A stretch of 64,000 nt of DNA, taken from contig NZ_CP107958.1 of NCBI RefSeq assembly GCF_036075115.1, forward strand, positions 1,798,001 through 1,862,000. The letters are read 5' to 3'. Under the pieces are notes generated by a model. The model was not told the DNA's origin, did not search any database, and was given only the letters and a program-made list of their open reading frames with translations. A program made the position numbers and the translations under genes. The DNA comes from Streptomyces sp. NBC_00377 (GTDB lineage: Bacteria; Actinomycetota; Actinomycetes; Streptomycetales; Streptomycetaceae). Below are positions 32,630-41,331 of the stretch, piece after piece (within the stretch, counting starts at the first letter, position 1; each line of letters begins with the position of its first letter).

Positions 32630-33496
32630 AGGCGGGGCCGCCGTGACGGCGAATGCCGGGAGTTGGGGTCGGCGGGGCCGTCGGCCAGGGCGGGGAACCG
32701 TCACGACCGGCAGCGGCTGGTACCTGGGGCCGGTGGTGACACAGGGGCAGGTGTGGTGGGGCCCGGCGACGCGGTGTTCCTCCGCCTCCTGGGACCGCGA
32801 CGGGCCGGGTTCCGCGGCCGGCCTCCGGCCGCGAGGGACGCGGGTGCTGCCGGGGCTGCCGGGCGGGGGCGTTGTCACCTTGACCCCTCAGGGACGGGTC
32901 CGACACGGGATCCGAGGGCACCTGAGCCGTTCGACGGTCGTGCGGGCCGACCGCCCGTCGCAGGCGGACCGACGGGTGAAGCCGTGGTTGCCGACGCGAT
33001 GCTGCGGGGCCAGGGACCGGCGAGGCGTGCAAGGGCTGTCACCGGACGGGAGCACCGGTGAGCCGCGGGCCCGGGGGCGAAGCAGCCGGCGCTTGCCCGG
33101 AACGGCCTGCCTTCGGCACGGGAGGCGGAAGAAGTGGCTCGCTCACGCCGGCCTGCCCCGGACCGTGAGGCGAAGGTGGCCCGAGGCAGGCCGGCCTGCG
33201 GCTCGGCAGGAGTGCGACCGACCTGCGGTCACCCTCGACGAGGTCATTCGGCAGGCGGGCCCGGACACAGGGCGGGCAAGATGGCGCGTTGTGCGCGCAC
33301 CGGGCGCCGGTGCTCTCCGCGACGGACGGCGGGACGGGCGGGGCGACACGGCCGATCTCGCGGCGTCGGCCTGTCACCGGGCCGGGCCGGCGACCGCGAG
33401 GCGGAGCGCCCCGCGCACCGGCGAACCGGCCACGGTCCCGCCGGGGCCGCCCGACGGGTCTGCCGGAGCGGACCGACGGCAGATCCCGTGGCGCAC

Positions 33497-33545
33497 GCGA
33501 CGACGTCCTCCGCGAGACCGCACACCTCGCGAAGGACGTCGTCGC
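33497..33545. terminator. Long hairpin downstream of the SARP gene
   Basis: Two 20-base arms, 19 of 20 complementary, flank a 9-base loop (gcgacgacgtcctccgcgag and its near complement). It lies about 230 bases beyond the SARP stop codon on the minus strand and 1.2 kb before the PKS promoter. It is most simply a terminator, but being far from the stop it could also be an operator or RNA structure. Confidence 0.55.
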
Positions 33546-33778
33546 CCCCCTTCACCGGGCCGGAGCGCGTCGGGCTCCGGCCGATCGGCCCGCCCGAACG
33601 CACCGGCCCCCCGGCCGGCGTCTTCGGGCCGCCCCGCTCCACCGGCCGTTCGGGTCCGCCCGCCGCCGTGGGCCGTCGCGTGAGCGTCCGGCGCGTCGGC
33701 CGGACGCCGGGCCGGCCGGACCCACGGGGAACGGTTGCGCGCAGGCGGCGGTGTGCGCGGATGGCGCGCACGCTCCGG

Positions 33779-35734
33779 TCAGGAGGCCTGTCGTGGAGCT
33801 GTGGCCTTTGCGAGCACCACGTTCCCCCGAGGGCGGTCGACGGTGTCACCCGGGCATTCCGCGTGGACGCCGCCGCGGCCGGGCAGCAGCTGGAGCAGCG
33901 CCTGACGGGTGAGCGTCGGCACGGTGTAGACGGGGTCGGCGGCCGACGGGATGGTCTCCTCCACCAGATGGACGTCGACCAGGTACTCCAGGAGGGTCTC
34001 CGTGTCGCCGGCGCGTCCGGGCATCAACGCCCGTACCTCGCCGATGCTCCAGCGCGGCCGGCCGAGCCTGAGCAGCAGGTGCAGCAGTTCGCGGGACGGT
34101 TCGGGCAGATGCCGGTAGCTGGAGGCCACCGTACTCATCAACGACTGGGTTCCGGCCGGGAGTTCCAGCAGCAGCCGCTGGTTGCCCCGCAGCCGGTCGA
34201 CCAGCCGGCCGGCCGACCAGGACGGCCGGGCGGCCACCCGTCCGGCCACCGCCCGCACCGCGAGCGGCAGCCCCTCGCACATGTGGATCAGTTCCCGGAC
34301 CGCCGGCCGGTCCTGTGCCGGGGAGCGGTCCTCGGCGACCCGGTCGTACAGCTCGAGGGCCTCGTCGGCGGAGAGGGTGGGCAGTGTGATCTTGCGGCCG
34401 GTGGAGAGGCTGTGCGCCCGGTAGCGGTTGGTGGCGACGACCGCGCAGCCCGCGCCGCCGGGCATGACGGCGCGCAGCTGGGAGGCGGCGAGCACGTCGT
34501 CGACGACCACCAGCACCCGGCGGTCGGCGGTCCAGCTGCGGAAGAGGCGGCTGAGCTCGTCGAGGCCCGTGGGCTGTTTCTCCCGCTCGATCCCGCAGGC
34601 GCTGAGGCAGGCGGACAGCACGTCGGTGAGCTGTTGCGAGCCGTCGCCGACCGTGGAGAGGTCGACGAACAGCTGCCCGTCGGGGAAGCGGGGGCGGAGC
34701 CGGTGCGCGGCTCGGATGGCGAAGGCGCTCTTGCCGACGCCCGGCGGGCCGTGCACCTCCACCACCCGCATGCCGGTGCAGGCCCGGTTGCCGCCGAGGA
34801 AGGCCTCGAGCTGGGCCAGTTCGTCCTCCCGCCCGACGAAGTCGCCTATGTCGGCGGGAAGCTGGGCCGGCGCGGGCGAGTTCGGCCGTGCGCCGGGTCC
34901 GGCCGGTCCCCCGGTCCTGGTCGTCCGTCCGACGGCCGCGGCGGGCTGCCGGCGGTCCGCCAGCACCTCCTGGTGGAGCCGCTGGAGCTGGAGCGAGGGC
35001 TCGAGGCCCAGCTCGTCCACCAGGTGGCAGCGCAGGGTGCGGAAGACCTCGAGGGCGTCGGGCCTGCGGCCGCACCGGTGCAGGGCCTTCATCAGCTGTC
35101 CGGCGAAGGCCTCGTGGGTCGGATGGTCACGGAACGCGCCCGCCAGCTCGTCCAGCACCGCGTTGTGCCGGCCGAGTTCGAGCTCCAAGGAGAATCGTTG
35201 CTCCTGGACGTTCTTACGGCGCCCTTCGAGCTGCGTCGACCAGGCCGAGAGGCGTCGGCCGGCGCTGACGTCGACCAGGGCCGGCCCCCGCCACACGTCG
35301 AGGGCCTCCGCCAGCGTGCGGGCCGCCTCCTCGGGGGCGCCGCTCCGCTCCTCCGCCTTGCCACGCTCGACCAGGCGTTCGAACTGGTAGGCGTCCACCG
35401 CCTGCTTGTCCTGCAACCGGAGCTCGTAACCGCCGACCCGGGTGAGCAGGGCGGGAGTTCCGTGCGGCGGGCGGGTCCCGAAGGGGGCGCCCTGCTGCCC
35501 GGTGGCGAGAAGCAGTCTGCGCCGTAGCTGATAAATGTAGGTTTGCAGGGTGGTCAATGCGCTGAACGGCGGGTGGTCCTCCCACAGCTCCTCACACAAC
35601 TGGTCCACACTGACCAGCGAGTTCGCATTGAGCACCAGCAGGGCCAGCACCCGACGCAGTTTCGGGGCGGACGGGGTCACGTCCTCCCCGTTCCTGAGCA
35701 CCCGCAGTGAACCCAGCAGACCGATCTCTATCAC
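33779..35734 (-). CDS. AfsR/SARP-family pathway activator with NB-ARC domain
   Basis: A 651-residue regulator. An OmpR-type winged helix begins the protein (IEIGLLGSLRVLRNGEDV, TLQTYIYQLRRRL), followed by the bacterial transcriptional activation domain (~100-245). An NB-ARC ATPase region follows with the P-loop HGPPGVGKSAFA (about residue 330) and a Walker B-like RRVLVVVDDVLAAS. The C-terminal TPR region of full AfsR is missing or very short. SARPs bind 11-base-period heptameric repeats and activate antibiotic clusters; four or five such sites are found here. The GTG at 35734 has a GGGGG site. A longer frame with ATG exists but reaches into AT-rich leader. Confidence 0.93.
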   Translation of the reverse strand: MIEIGLLGSLRVLRNGEDVTPSAPKLRRVLALLVLNANSLVSVDQLCEELWEDHPPFSALTTLQTYIYQLRRRLLLATGQQGAPFGTRPPHGTPALLTRVGGYELRLQDKQAVDAYQFERLVERGKAEERSGAPEEAARTLAEALDVWRGPALVDVSAGRRLSAWSTQLEGRRKNVQEQRFSLELELGRHNAVLDELAGAFRDHPTHEAFAGQLMKALHRCGRRPDALEVFRTLRCHLVDELGLEPSLQLQRLHQEVLADRRQPAAAVGRTTRTGGPAGPGARPNSPAPAQLPADIGDFVGREDELAQLEAFLGGNRACTGMRVVEVHGPPGVGKSAFAIRAAHRLRPRFPDGQLFVDLSTVGDGSQQLTDVLSACLSACGIEREKQPTGLDELSRLFRSWTADRRVLVVVDDVLAASQLRAVMPGGAGCAVVATNRYRAHSLSTGRKITLPTLSADEALELYDRVAEDRSPAQDRPAVRELIHMCEGLPLAVRAVAGRVAARPSWSAGRLVDRLRGNQRLLLELPAGTQSLMSTVASSYRHLPEPSRELLHLLLRLGRPRWSIGEVRALMPGRAGDTETLLEYLVDVHLVEETIPSAADPVYTVPTLTRQALLQLLPGRGGVHAECPGDTVDRPRGNVVLAKATAPRQAS

Positions 35735-36142
35735 AAGTCCCCCTGATTTAGCCGCGTTATCGGCGGCGGCCATCGTCGAGCTCGGCATCCCGGAAGTCTG
35801 CCAGCTATTCACCTCCATGGGCCAGAATGCTTTTCGGCAAACATGCACCCCGCGAAATCCGGTCGACCTGCGACTTCAAAGCGCGGGTAAAATCTCCGGC
35901 TACCCTATCGGGCCGATTGGAAATCCGCGGTGAAGCAAGCGCTTCATTCAATTCGCGGTCGCAAACGGAGACATAAGGAGGGGTGAGGGATTACGGAACG
36001 AAGGCGTTCCCGGGGTCGGCGGACATGACCGTCACGCGGACCGGATTCGGTCAAACTATGTACCCACCGGCATCATATTGCCATTGGCATATGGATGACA
36101 AGTGACACATGTCTCAGTTGGCCGGCCGGAACCGGCGCGATC
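35735..36142. other. AT-richer intergenic region upstream of the SARP gene
   Basis: 408 bases without a gene. It is the least GC-rich stretch of the cluster and must hold the SARP promoter: a TAGGGT (-10-like) is read on the minus strand near 35906. It contains several palindromes: TGAAGC-N4-GCTTCA at 35931-35946, GGAACG-N4-CGTTCC around 35995-36010, and a near-perfect 20-base one at 36074-36093. These are likely regulator sites or parts of a terminator for the amide-synthetase operon. Confidence 0.5.
36074..36093. promoter_or_regulatory. 20-base palindrome upstream of the SARP gene
   Basis: CATATTGCCATTGGCATATG reads almost identically on both strands (two mismatched positions). Its size and AT-rich ends resemble operators of dimeric TetR-type repressors, including gamma-butyrolactone receptors, but it does not clearly match a known ARE consensus. 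It sits 340 bases before the SARP start and 50 bases after the amide-synthetase stop. Confidence 0.45.
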
Positions 36143-38017
36143 TCACAGCCTCAGCTCCACCCCGTACTCCGTCAGCCAGGTGTCGAGCTGGAGCACCATC
36201 TCCATGCTGGCCCGCTCCACCCAGGCGAAGGCTCCGCTGGGGGCTCCCGCGGTGTCCAGCGCCGCGCTCGTCGCCTTGGTGTCCAGCAGCGGGGCGACCG
36301 CGGTCGTCCCGTCCTTCGCCAGCTCCGTGAAGCGGCGCCGCACGAACTCCCCGTAGGCCGCCTCCTGCACGGTCGGGTACGCGCTCTTCGGCCGCTCCAG
36401 CACCTGCTTCGGCAGCAGATCCGCCACCGCCGCCCGCAGCAGGCTCTTCTCCTGGCCGTTCACCCGCTTCAGTTCGGCCGGCACGTTGTACACGTACTCC
36501 ACCAGCGCCCGGTCGCAGAACGGCGGACGCAGCTGGACGCCGTGCGCCATGCTCATCCGGTCCGCCCGGTCCAGGTGCGTGGGCGCCCATCGCGTCAGCG
36601 CGAGATAGGTGATCTCCCGCGCCCTGCGCTCCGCGGGGCCTTCGCCCGCCACCTGGGGCACCTCGGCCAGGGCGTCCCGGTAGTGCTGGTCGGCGTACTC
36701 CATGAAGGCGAGTTCGCGGCGCAGGTTCCGGTCCACCAGCGAGCAGCCGAGTCCCCCGGCGGCGGCGTCGTGGCCGCGTTCGAAGGAGACCCAGGGGAAC
36801 GTCGTCGAGTTGCTGTGGCGGGGGTCGTACGACCAGAAATAGCCGTTGAACACCTCGTCGGCGGTCTCCCCGGAGAGCACGGCCGTGACTCCCGCCCCAC
36901 GCAGCGCCTCGAAGAACAGCAGCAGGGAGACATCCATGTCGCCGAGCGGGGAGGGCGCGTCCTGGCTGCGCAGGGCGGCAGCGTGCGCCCGCGGGTCGGA
37001 GAGCGCCGCGGTGTCCAGCAGGATCTCGGTGTGGTCGCTGCCGATGTGCTTGGACGCCAGGGCCGCGTAGGGCGCGTCGGGGGTGGCGCGCATCGTGGGG
37101 TGCGGTTCGAAGTTCTCCGCGTATCCGGCGAAGTTGACCGAGAAGGACCGCAGCGTACCCCCGCCCGTCTCGGACACCGTGCGGGCGGCGAGCGCCGTCA
37201 GAGCACTGGAGTCGATCCCCCCGGAGAGCATCGCGCCGACCGGAACGTCCGCCCGCAGATGCGAGGCCACCGCCTCGGCGAGCAGCCGGCGCACCGTGGC
37301 GACGGTGGCCTCCGCCGTGTCCTCGTGCCGTCGGGCGGGCAGCGACCAGTAGCGCCGCTGGCCGGTGCCGGCCCTGCGGACGGTCATCGCGTGGCCGGGC
37401 AGCACCTCGCGCATCCCGCGGAAGACGCCCGTGCCGGGCTTGCGGCTGTGCGCGAACAACTCGCGCAGCCCGTCGGCGTCCACCACCGGCCGGACGGCGG
37501 GATGTGCCAGCAACGCCTTGGGCTCGGAGCCGAACAGCACGCCCGACTCGGTCAGGACGTAGCACAGCGGCTTCACCCCGAGCCGGTCACGGACCAGGAG
37601 CAGTTCCTGACGCCTGACGTCCCACACGGCGAGGGCGAACAGGCCCTCCAGCCGCGCGGGGAAGTCCGCACCCCATTCCAGGAACGCCCGCACCGCCACC
37701 TCGGCGTCACCGTGGCCGGTGAACCGGTGCCCCCGGCCGACCAGTTCGCGCCTGAGTTCCGCGGCGTTGGTGACCGCGCCGTCGAGGACCGCCACGGCCA
37801 GGGGGCGCCCGCCGTCCGCCGTCCCCACCGCGGGCTGCTGCCCGTGCTCGGGGTCGAGCAGCGCGAGCCGCCGGTGTGCCAGCGCCGCATGCCCCTCGAT
37901 CCAGTCGCCCGAACCGTCCGGCCCCCGGTGGGACAGGGTGTCCGCCATCGTCCTTACGGTGGGGGCCTCGGGCACCAGGTCCCGCTCGAAGTCCACCCAG
38001 CCGGCCAGTCCGCTCAT
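36143..38017 (-). CDS. Asparagine-synthetase-like amide synthetase lacking the N-terminal Cys
   Basis: A 624-residue class II glutamine-amidotransferase/Asn synthetase homologue. The N-terminal domain starts MSGLAGWVDFERD; in functional glutaminases this is MCGI, so the nucleophilic Cys is replaced by Ser. Other glutaminase features remain (LSHRGPDGSGDW). The synthetase domain has the ATP loop LSGGIDSSAL and the conserved SGETADEVFNGYF and RPPFCDRALVEYVYN. In fredericamycin, xantholipin and pradimicin clusters such proteins form an amide on the polyketide carboxylate. Here the loss of Cys suggests use of free ammonia or an amine donor. It is the last gene of a three-gene coupled operon. Confidence 0.93.
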   Translation of the reverse strand: MSGLAGWVDFERDLVPEAPTVRTMADTLSHRGPDGSGDWIEGHAALAHRRLALLDPEHGQQPAVGTADGGRPLAVAVLDGAVTNAAELRRELVGRGHRFTGHGDAEVAVRAFLEWGADFPARLEGLFALAVWDVRRQELLLVRDRLGVKPLCYVLTESGVLFGSEPKALLAHPAVRPVVDADGLRELFAHSRKPGTGVFRGMREVLPGHAMTVRRAGTGQRRYWSLPARRHEDTAEATVATVRRLLAEAVASHLRADVPVGAMLSGGIDSSALTALAARTVSETGGGTLRSFSVNFAGYAENFEPHPTMRATPDAPYAALASKHIGSDHTEILLDTAALSDPRAHAAALRSQDAPSPLGDMDVSLLLFFEALRGAGVTAVLSGETADEVFNGYFWSYDPRHSNSTTFPWVSFERGHDAAAGGLGCSLVDRNLRRELAFMEYADQHYRDALAEVPQVAGEGPAERRAREITYLALTRWAPTHLDRADRMSMAHGVQLRPPFCDRALVEYVYNVPAELKRVNGQEKSLLRAAVADLLPKQVLERPKSAYPTVQEAAYGEFVRRRFTELAKDGTTAVAPLLDTKATSAALDTAGAPSGAFAWVERASMEMVLQLDTWLTEYGVELRL

Positions 38018-38526
38018 CGTGAGGTCCTCTCGTTCGCTGTGTCGATCGCCTCGGGCAGTCCGGGCGAGACGGTCACCAGGGACAGGCGGTGCCCCGCCAC
38101 CGCGGCACGGAACTCGGGGAGCCCGGGGTTTCCTTCGCCGCGCACCGCGATGCCCAGCCGCCGGGGCGCCGCGTCCTCGTACCGCCGGTAGAGCTCCAGG
38201 TAGCCTCGGGCCACCCGTGCCTCGTCGGTCACCAACTCGAAGCGGACCGGTCGGTGTTCGCCGCGCCAGGTCAGGGCGCCGTCCGCGCCGCCCGCGAAGT
38301 TCAGCCGCCAGGCGCTGCCGGTCGCGACGACCAGTTCCCCGTCCAGCGTGTGCACCCCGGCCGGCACCGTGTAGGCCCGTCCGGTACGGCGGCCGGTGAA
38401 GTGCAGCAGCGCGACCCGGGCGGCGACCGGTCCCGGATCGGGCCGGGAGAGCAGTTCCCGCATCCGGGCGTCGGCGGCCGTGCGTTCCGGGCCGTCCGGC
38501 AGGTCGCGTACGACGACGGGGCTCAT
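38014..38526 (-). CDS. Ddn-like deazaflavin (F420)-dependent oxidoreductase family protein
   Basis: A 170-residue protein with the split-barrel pattern of F420H2-dependent nitroreductase/quinone reductases (PF04075-like): RVALLHFTGRRTGRAYTVPA, GELVVATGSAWRLNFAGG and ALTWRGEHRPVRFELV. Such enzymes reduce quinones or enones using F420H2. It is coupled by overlaps to the DUF1772 gene upstream and the amide synthetase downstream, placing it in polyketide tailoring. The cofactor is inferred from family resemblance. Confidence 0.7.
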   Translation of the reverse strand: MSPVVVRDLPDGPERTAADARMRELLSRPDPGPVAARVALLHFTGRRTGRAYTVPAGVHTLDGELVVATGSAWRLNFAGGADGALTWRGEHRPVRFELVTDEARVARGYLELYRRYEDAAPRRLGIAVRGEGNPGLPEFRAAVAGHRLSLVTVSPGLPEAIDTANERTSR

Positions 38527-38972
38527 GACATCACCACCGCGGCAGCCGTCAGCGCGCAGCCGGCCACCGCGCAGCAGGTCCGCACCAGGTGCCAGTCCCG
38601 CCAGGCCGGCCGCGGGTCCCGCCAGTCGGGCCCCAGGTCCTGCGGGCGGGTCCGCTTGACCACTCTGTTCATGGGAACGTTCCGGGTCTGCGACACCACG
38701 GCCACCCCGGCCATGCACACCGCGGCGACCGCGAACAGCGGCCTGGACGTGCCCGTGGCGTGGATCGCGAAGCCCACGTCGATGGCGATGGAACCGGTGA
38801 CGATGAACGGCATGATCCGGTCGTAGCGCCGGCCGAGCAGCCGGTGCGTGTCCACATACCGTTCCGGGGTCATCGCGATCAGTGCGGGCATCACGCTCAG
38901 CGCGACCGCGAACAGCACCCCCGCCACCAGACCGGTGCCCAGCAGCACCAGCACACTCAACGCCTCCACCAT
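38523..38972 (-). CDS. DUF1772 membrane protein (anthrone-oxygenase-like)
   Basis: A 149-residue integral membrane protein with four helices (LVLLGTGLVAGVLFAVALSV, IMPFIVTGSIAIDVGFAIHA, LFAVAAVCMAGVAVVSQT and a C-terminal one). The family motifs RNVPMNRVV and DWRDPRPAWRDWHLVRT are clear. DUF1772 proteins in aromatic polyketide clusters act like fungal anthrone oxygenases, oxidising an anthrone to a quinone. It starts the operon leading to the amide synthetase, behind a SARP-type promoter. Confidence 0.85.
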   Translation of the reverse strand: MVEALSVLVLLGTGLVAGVLFAVALSVMPALIAMTPERYVDTHRLLGRRYDRIMPFIVTGSIAIDVGFAIHATGTSRPLFAVAAVCMAGVAVVSQTRNVPMNRVVKRTRPQDLGPDWRDPRPAWRDWHLVRTCCAVAGCALTAAAVVMS

Positions 38973-39023
38973 GTCCGGTCCCTCCTCTCAGCCCGGGCCG
39001 TCGCTTCGGGCTCGGCCGGCTCG

Positions 39024-39055
39024 AACCTGTCAGCCGGGCCTCGGACGCCGCTCGA
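39024..39055 (-). promoter_or_regulatory. Candidate SARP operator and -10 for the anthrone oxygenase/amide synthetase operon
   Basis: Minus strand: TCGAGCG, 4 bases, CCGAGGC (11-base period), then 8 bases (CCGGCTGA) and CAGGTT. The leader to the ATG at 38972 is about 45 bases and has a GGAGGGA site. This matches the layout of the PKS promoter. Confidence 0.6.
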
Positions 39056-39072
39056 ATCCGCCTGGGAGCGTT
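39030..39072 (+). promoter_or_regulatory. Divergent SARP-like heptamers facing the first FAD monooxygenase
   Basis: On the plus strand, TCAGCCG (39030), TCGGACG (39041) and TCGAATC (39052) are spaced exactly 11 bases apart, with AGCGTT 8 bases after the last. The site overlaps the minus-strand one, so one SARP-bound region could serve both operons. The -10 is poor and the leader to the ATG at 39184 would be about 110 bases, so this is weaker than the other sites. Confidence 0.4.
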
Positions 39073-39183
39073 CCGCTCCGCGGCCGCCGGTCTCTGGCGG
39101 TGCACCAGCCCACCTCGAGGAGGCGGGTGTTGCATCGGGCCCGCTCCGTGTCGGAGCACCTCCGCACTCATCCGGGAGCCGGT

Positions 39184-40788
39184 ATGGCAGAAGAGACGAC
39201 CGACGTACTGATCGTGGGCGGCAGCATGGTGGGGCTCGCCCAGGCACTGTTCCTGGCCCGGCAGGGCATCCGCGCGATCCTCGTGGAACGCCACCCCGAG
39301 ATATCCGCCCATCCCCGTGCCCAGGCGGCGAGCCCGCGCACGATGGAGCTGATGCGGGCGCTCGGACTCGAGGACGCCGTGCGCGCCCAGGAGAACCCGT
39401 ACGCGCAGTACGGGGACATCCTCCAGGCGGAATCCCTCGCGGGCGCCGAACTGGGCCGGTTCGACGGGCCGTTCCGGCACGACCCGAACGACGTGGGCAC
39501 CACCGGCTGGACCCTGATCGGGCAGGACCGCTTCGAGCCGGTGCTGCTGGCACGGGCCGAGGAGCTGGGGGCGGACATCCGGTTCGGCACCGAGATGACC
39601 GGGTTCGAGCAGGACGAGGACGGCGTCACCGCCGTACTGCGCGATCTGCGAGTCGACGGCGGGCGGGGCGAGTACCGGGTACGCGCCCGCTACCTGGTCG
39701 CCGCGGACGGTTCACGGGCGCCGGTGCGGGAGTCGCTGGGCATCGGTCACCACGGGCAGGGAGTCTTCGGCGGACAGATGAACGTGATCTTCCACGCCGA
39801 TCTCGACCCGTACGTCGCCGGACGCACCTTCTTCCTCTGCTTCGTCAACAACGACCGGGTCAAGGGGGTGCTCGGCAAGCTGGGCGGCGACGACTCCGAC
39901 CGGTGGGTGCTGGCGCCCAGCCTGCCGCCCGGGGCCAGCCACCGGGAGTTCGGGACCGAGGACTGTGTGCGGCTGGTGCGCGACGCGGTCGGGGTGGCCG
40001 ATCTGCCGGTCGAGGTGGAGACGGCGACGAGCTGGGAGATCGCCGCCTGGGTGGCGGACCGCTTCCGCTGCGGCCGGGTGCTGCTCGCCGGCGACAGCGC
40101 GCACGTCATGCCGCCCACCGGGGGCTTCGGCGGCAACATGGGCGTCCAGGACGCGCACAACCTGGCCTGGAAGCTCACCCTGGTGCTGCGCGGCCAGGCG
40201 GGTCCGCGGCTGCTGGAGAGCTACGAGGAGGAGCGGGCGCCGGTCGCCGAGTTCACCGTCGACCAGGGCGTGATCCGCTACCTCCAGCGCAGCGGTCTCG
40301 ACGAGGCGGCGGCGGCCCGCCACCGGCCCGAGACGACCGTCCTGTTCGGCCACGTCTACCGCTCGGGCGCCGTGCTGGTCGAGGACGGCCCCGACGACGG
40401 TGCACCCGTCGAGGACCCGACCCTCCCGTCGGGCCGGCCGGGAACCCGCGCTCCCCACCTGCCGCTGGTCCGGGCGGGCAAGGAGGCGCCGCTGCACGAT
40501 CTGCTCGACGGCGACTTCTGGCTGCTGGCCGGGCCGGAGGGTGCGCCCTGGGAGGCGGCCTGCGCGGCGGCGGGCGCCGCGCCCGGCATCTCCTACCACC
40601 GGGTGGGCGCCGACGAACCCCGCGAGACGGCCGAGGCCTTCCTCAGCCGGTACGGAGTGGCGGCCTCCGGCGCCGTGCTGATCCGCCCCGACGGCTTCAT
40701 CGCCTGGCGCGCCCGGGAGTTGCCGGCCGAGCCTGCGACGGCCCTGTCGACCGCGCTCGACGCGGTCCTGTCCCGTTCCGCGGTCTGA
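39184..40788 (+). CDS. FAD-dependent aromatic monooxygenase 1 (group A)
   Basis: A 534-residue PheA/TetX-type flavoprotein hydroxylase. FAD motif VLIVGGSMVGLAQALFLARQ, the DG motif AADGSRAPVRESLGI, and the GD motif VLLAGDSAHVMPPTGGFGGN are present. A thioredoxin-like C-terminal domain ends in AVLIRPDGFIAWRAREL, as in many polyketide hydroxylases. It is the only plus-strand tailoring enzyme of the cluster, divergent from the anthrone oxygenase operon. It may hydroxylate or do a Baeyer-Villiger-type ring cleavage. A GGGAG site precedes the ATG. Confidence 0.92.
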   Translation: MAEETTDVLIVGGSMVGLAQALFLARQGIRAILVERHPEISAHPRAQAASPRTMELMRALGLEDAVRAQENPYAQYGDILQAESLAGAELGRFDGPFRHDPNDVGTTGWTLIGQDRFEPVLLARAEELGADIRFGTEMTGFEQDEDGVTAVLRDLRVDGGRGEYRVRARYLVAADGSRAPVRESLGIGHHGQGVFGGQMNVIFHADLDPYVAGRTFFLCFVNNDRVKGVLGKLGGDDSDRWVLAPSLPPGASHREFGTEDCVRLVRDAVGVADLPVEVETATSWEIAAWVADRFRCGRVLLAGDSAHVMPPTGGFGGNMGVQDAHNLAWKLTLVLRGQAGPRLLESYEEERAPVAEFTVDQGVIRYLQRSGLDEAAAARHRPETTVLFGHVYRSGAVLVEDGPDDGAPVEDPTLPSGRPGTRAPHLPLVRAGKEAPLHDLLDGDFWLLAGPEGAPWEAACAAAGAAPGISYHRVGADEPRETAEAFLSRYGVAASGAVLIRPDGFIAWRARELPAEPATALSTALDAVLSRSAV

Positions 40789-40801
40789 CCCCGGCACCAC
40801 A

Positions 40802-40846
40802 CACGTTCGCGGTGTGCTCCCTCTCCGGGAGCACACCGCGAACGTG
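40802..40846 (+). terminator. Terminator hairpin of FAD monooxygenase 1
   Basis: Perfect 20-base inverted repeat with a 5-base loop (TCTCC), starting 13 bases after the stop codon; left arm begins CACGTTCGCGG. It is one of the strongest hairpins in the window and would also stop antisense transcription from the convergent gene. Confidence 0.85.
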
Positions 40847-40948
40847 GTCCCAGGGGCGGTGGGACGGCGGGAAGGACGGCGTCCGTGCGGGCGGTGGATG
40901 CGGGTGCCCGGCGGCCGCGAACACCGAAGCCCGGTCCCGTGGGCGGAG

Positions 40949-41226
40949 CCCACGGGGCGGGGGCCTACGGGGCGGGGCCCACGGGGCGGGGCCGCCTCGA
41001 CCGCTGAACAACCAGGACGGCGGCACCTGTCGGGGTGTGCGCGCGGGTCGGTGCACACAGGCACGGGGCGCGGCCCCGCGGGTGAACCCACAGGACGACG
41101 CCCCGACCGCTCGCCGACCGAGGGCACCCGTCCGGGCGGGCACACGGGCGCCCACGCGGGTCGGTGCACACAGGCACGGGGCGCGGCCCCACGGGTGAAC
41201 CCACAGGACGACGCCCCGGCCGCTCG
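40949..41226. repeat. G-rich and 72-base direct repeats between two convergent monooxygenase genes
   Basis: About three copies of CCCACGGGGCGGGG occupy 40949-40993. A 72-base sequence at 41042-41113 is repeated at 41155-41226 with two mismatches, a 113-base period. The repeat contains GGGGCGCGGCCCC, a self-complementary core. I see no gene in 40847-41331. Confidence 0.8.
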
Positions 41227-41331
41227 ACCAGAGCGGGGGCGGTGCCCGTCCGGTCCGAGGCGCGGGCGGACGCGGCGCGCCGGGGTGCTGGGACGGCAGG
41301 GGCGCTTCCCCCGGGGGGACGCCGCCGGCTG

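Noticed and set aside
33244..33849. Open frames on both strands in the gap between PKS operon and SARP
   Set aside because: Several overlap each other, all Arg/Pro/Gly-rich, no ribosome site plus family match; part of the similarity between strands comes from the 20-base inverted repeat.
33134..35527. A 797-codon plus-strand frame opposite the SARP gene
   Set aside because: Antisense to a regulator with clear winged-helix and P-loop motifs.
35979..36103. A ~40-codon plus-strand frame starting at a GTG next to AAGGAGG in the SARP upstream region
   Set aside because: The GGAGG-to-GTG spacing is about one base, the protein has no recognisable pattern and the frame crosses the palindrome; more likely regulatory DNA.
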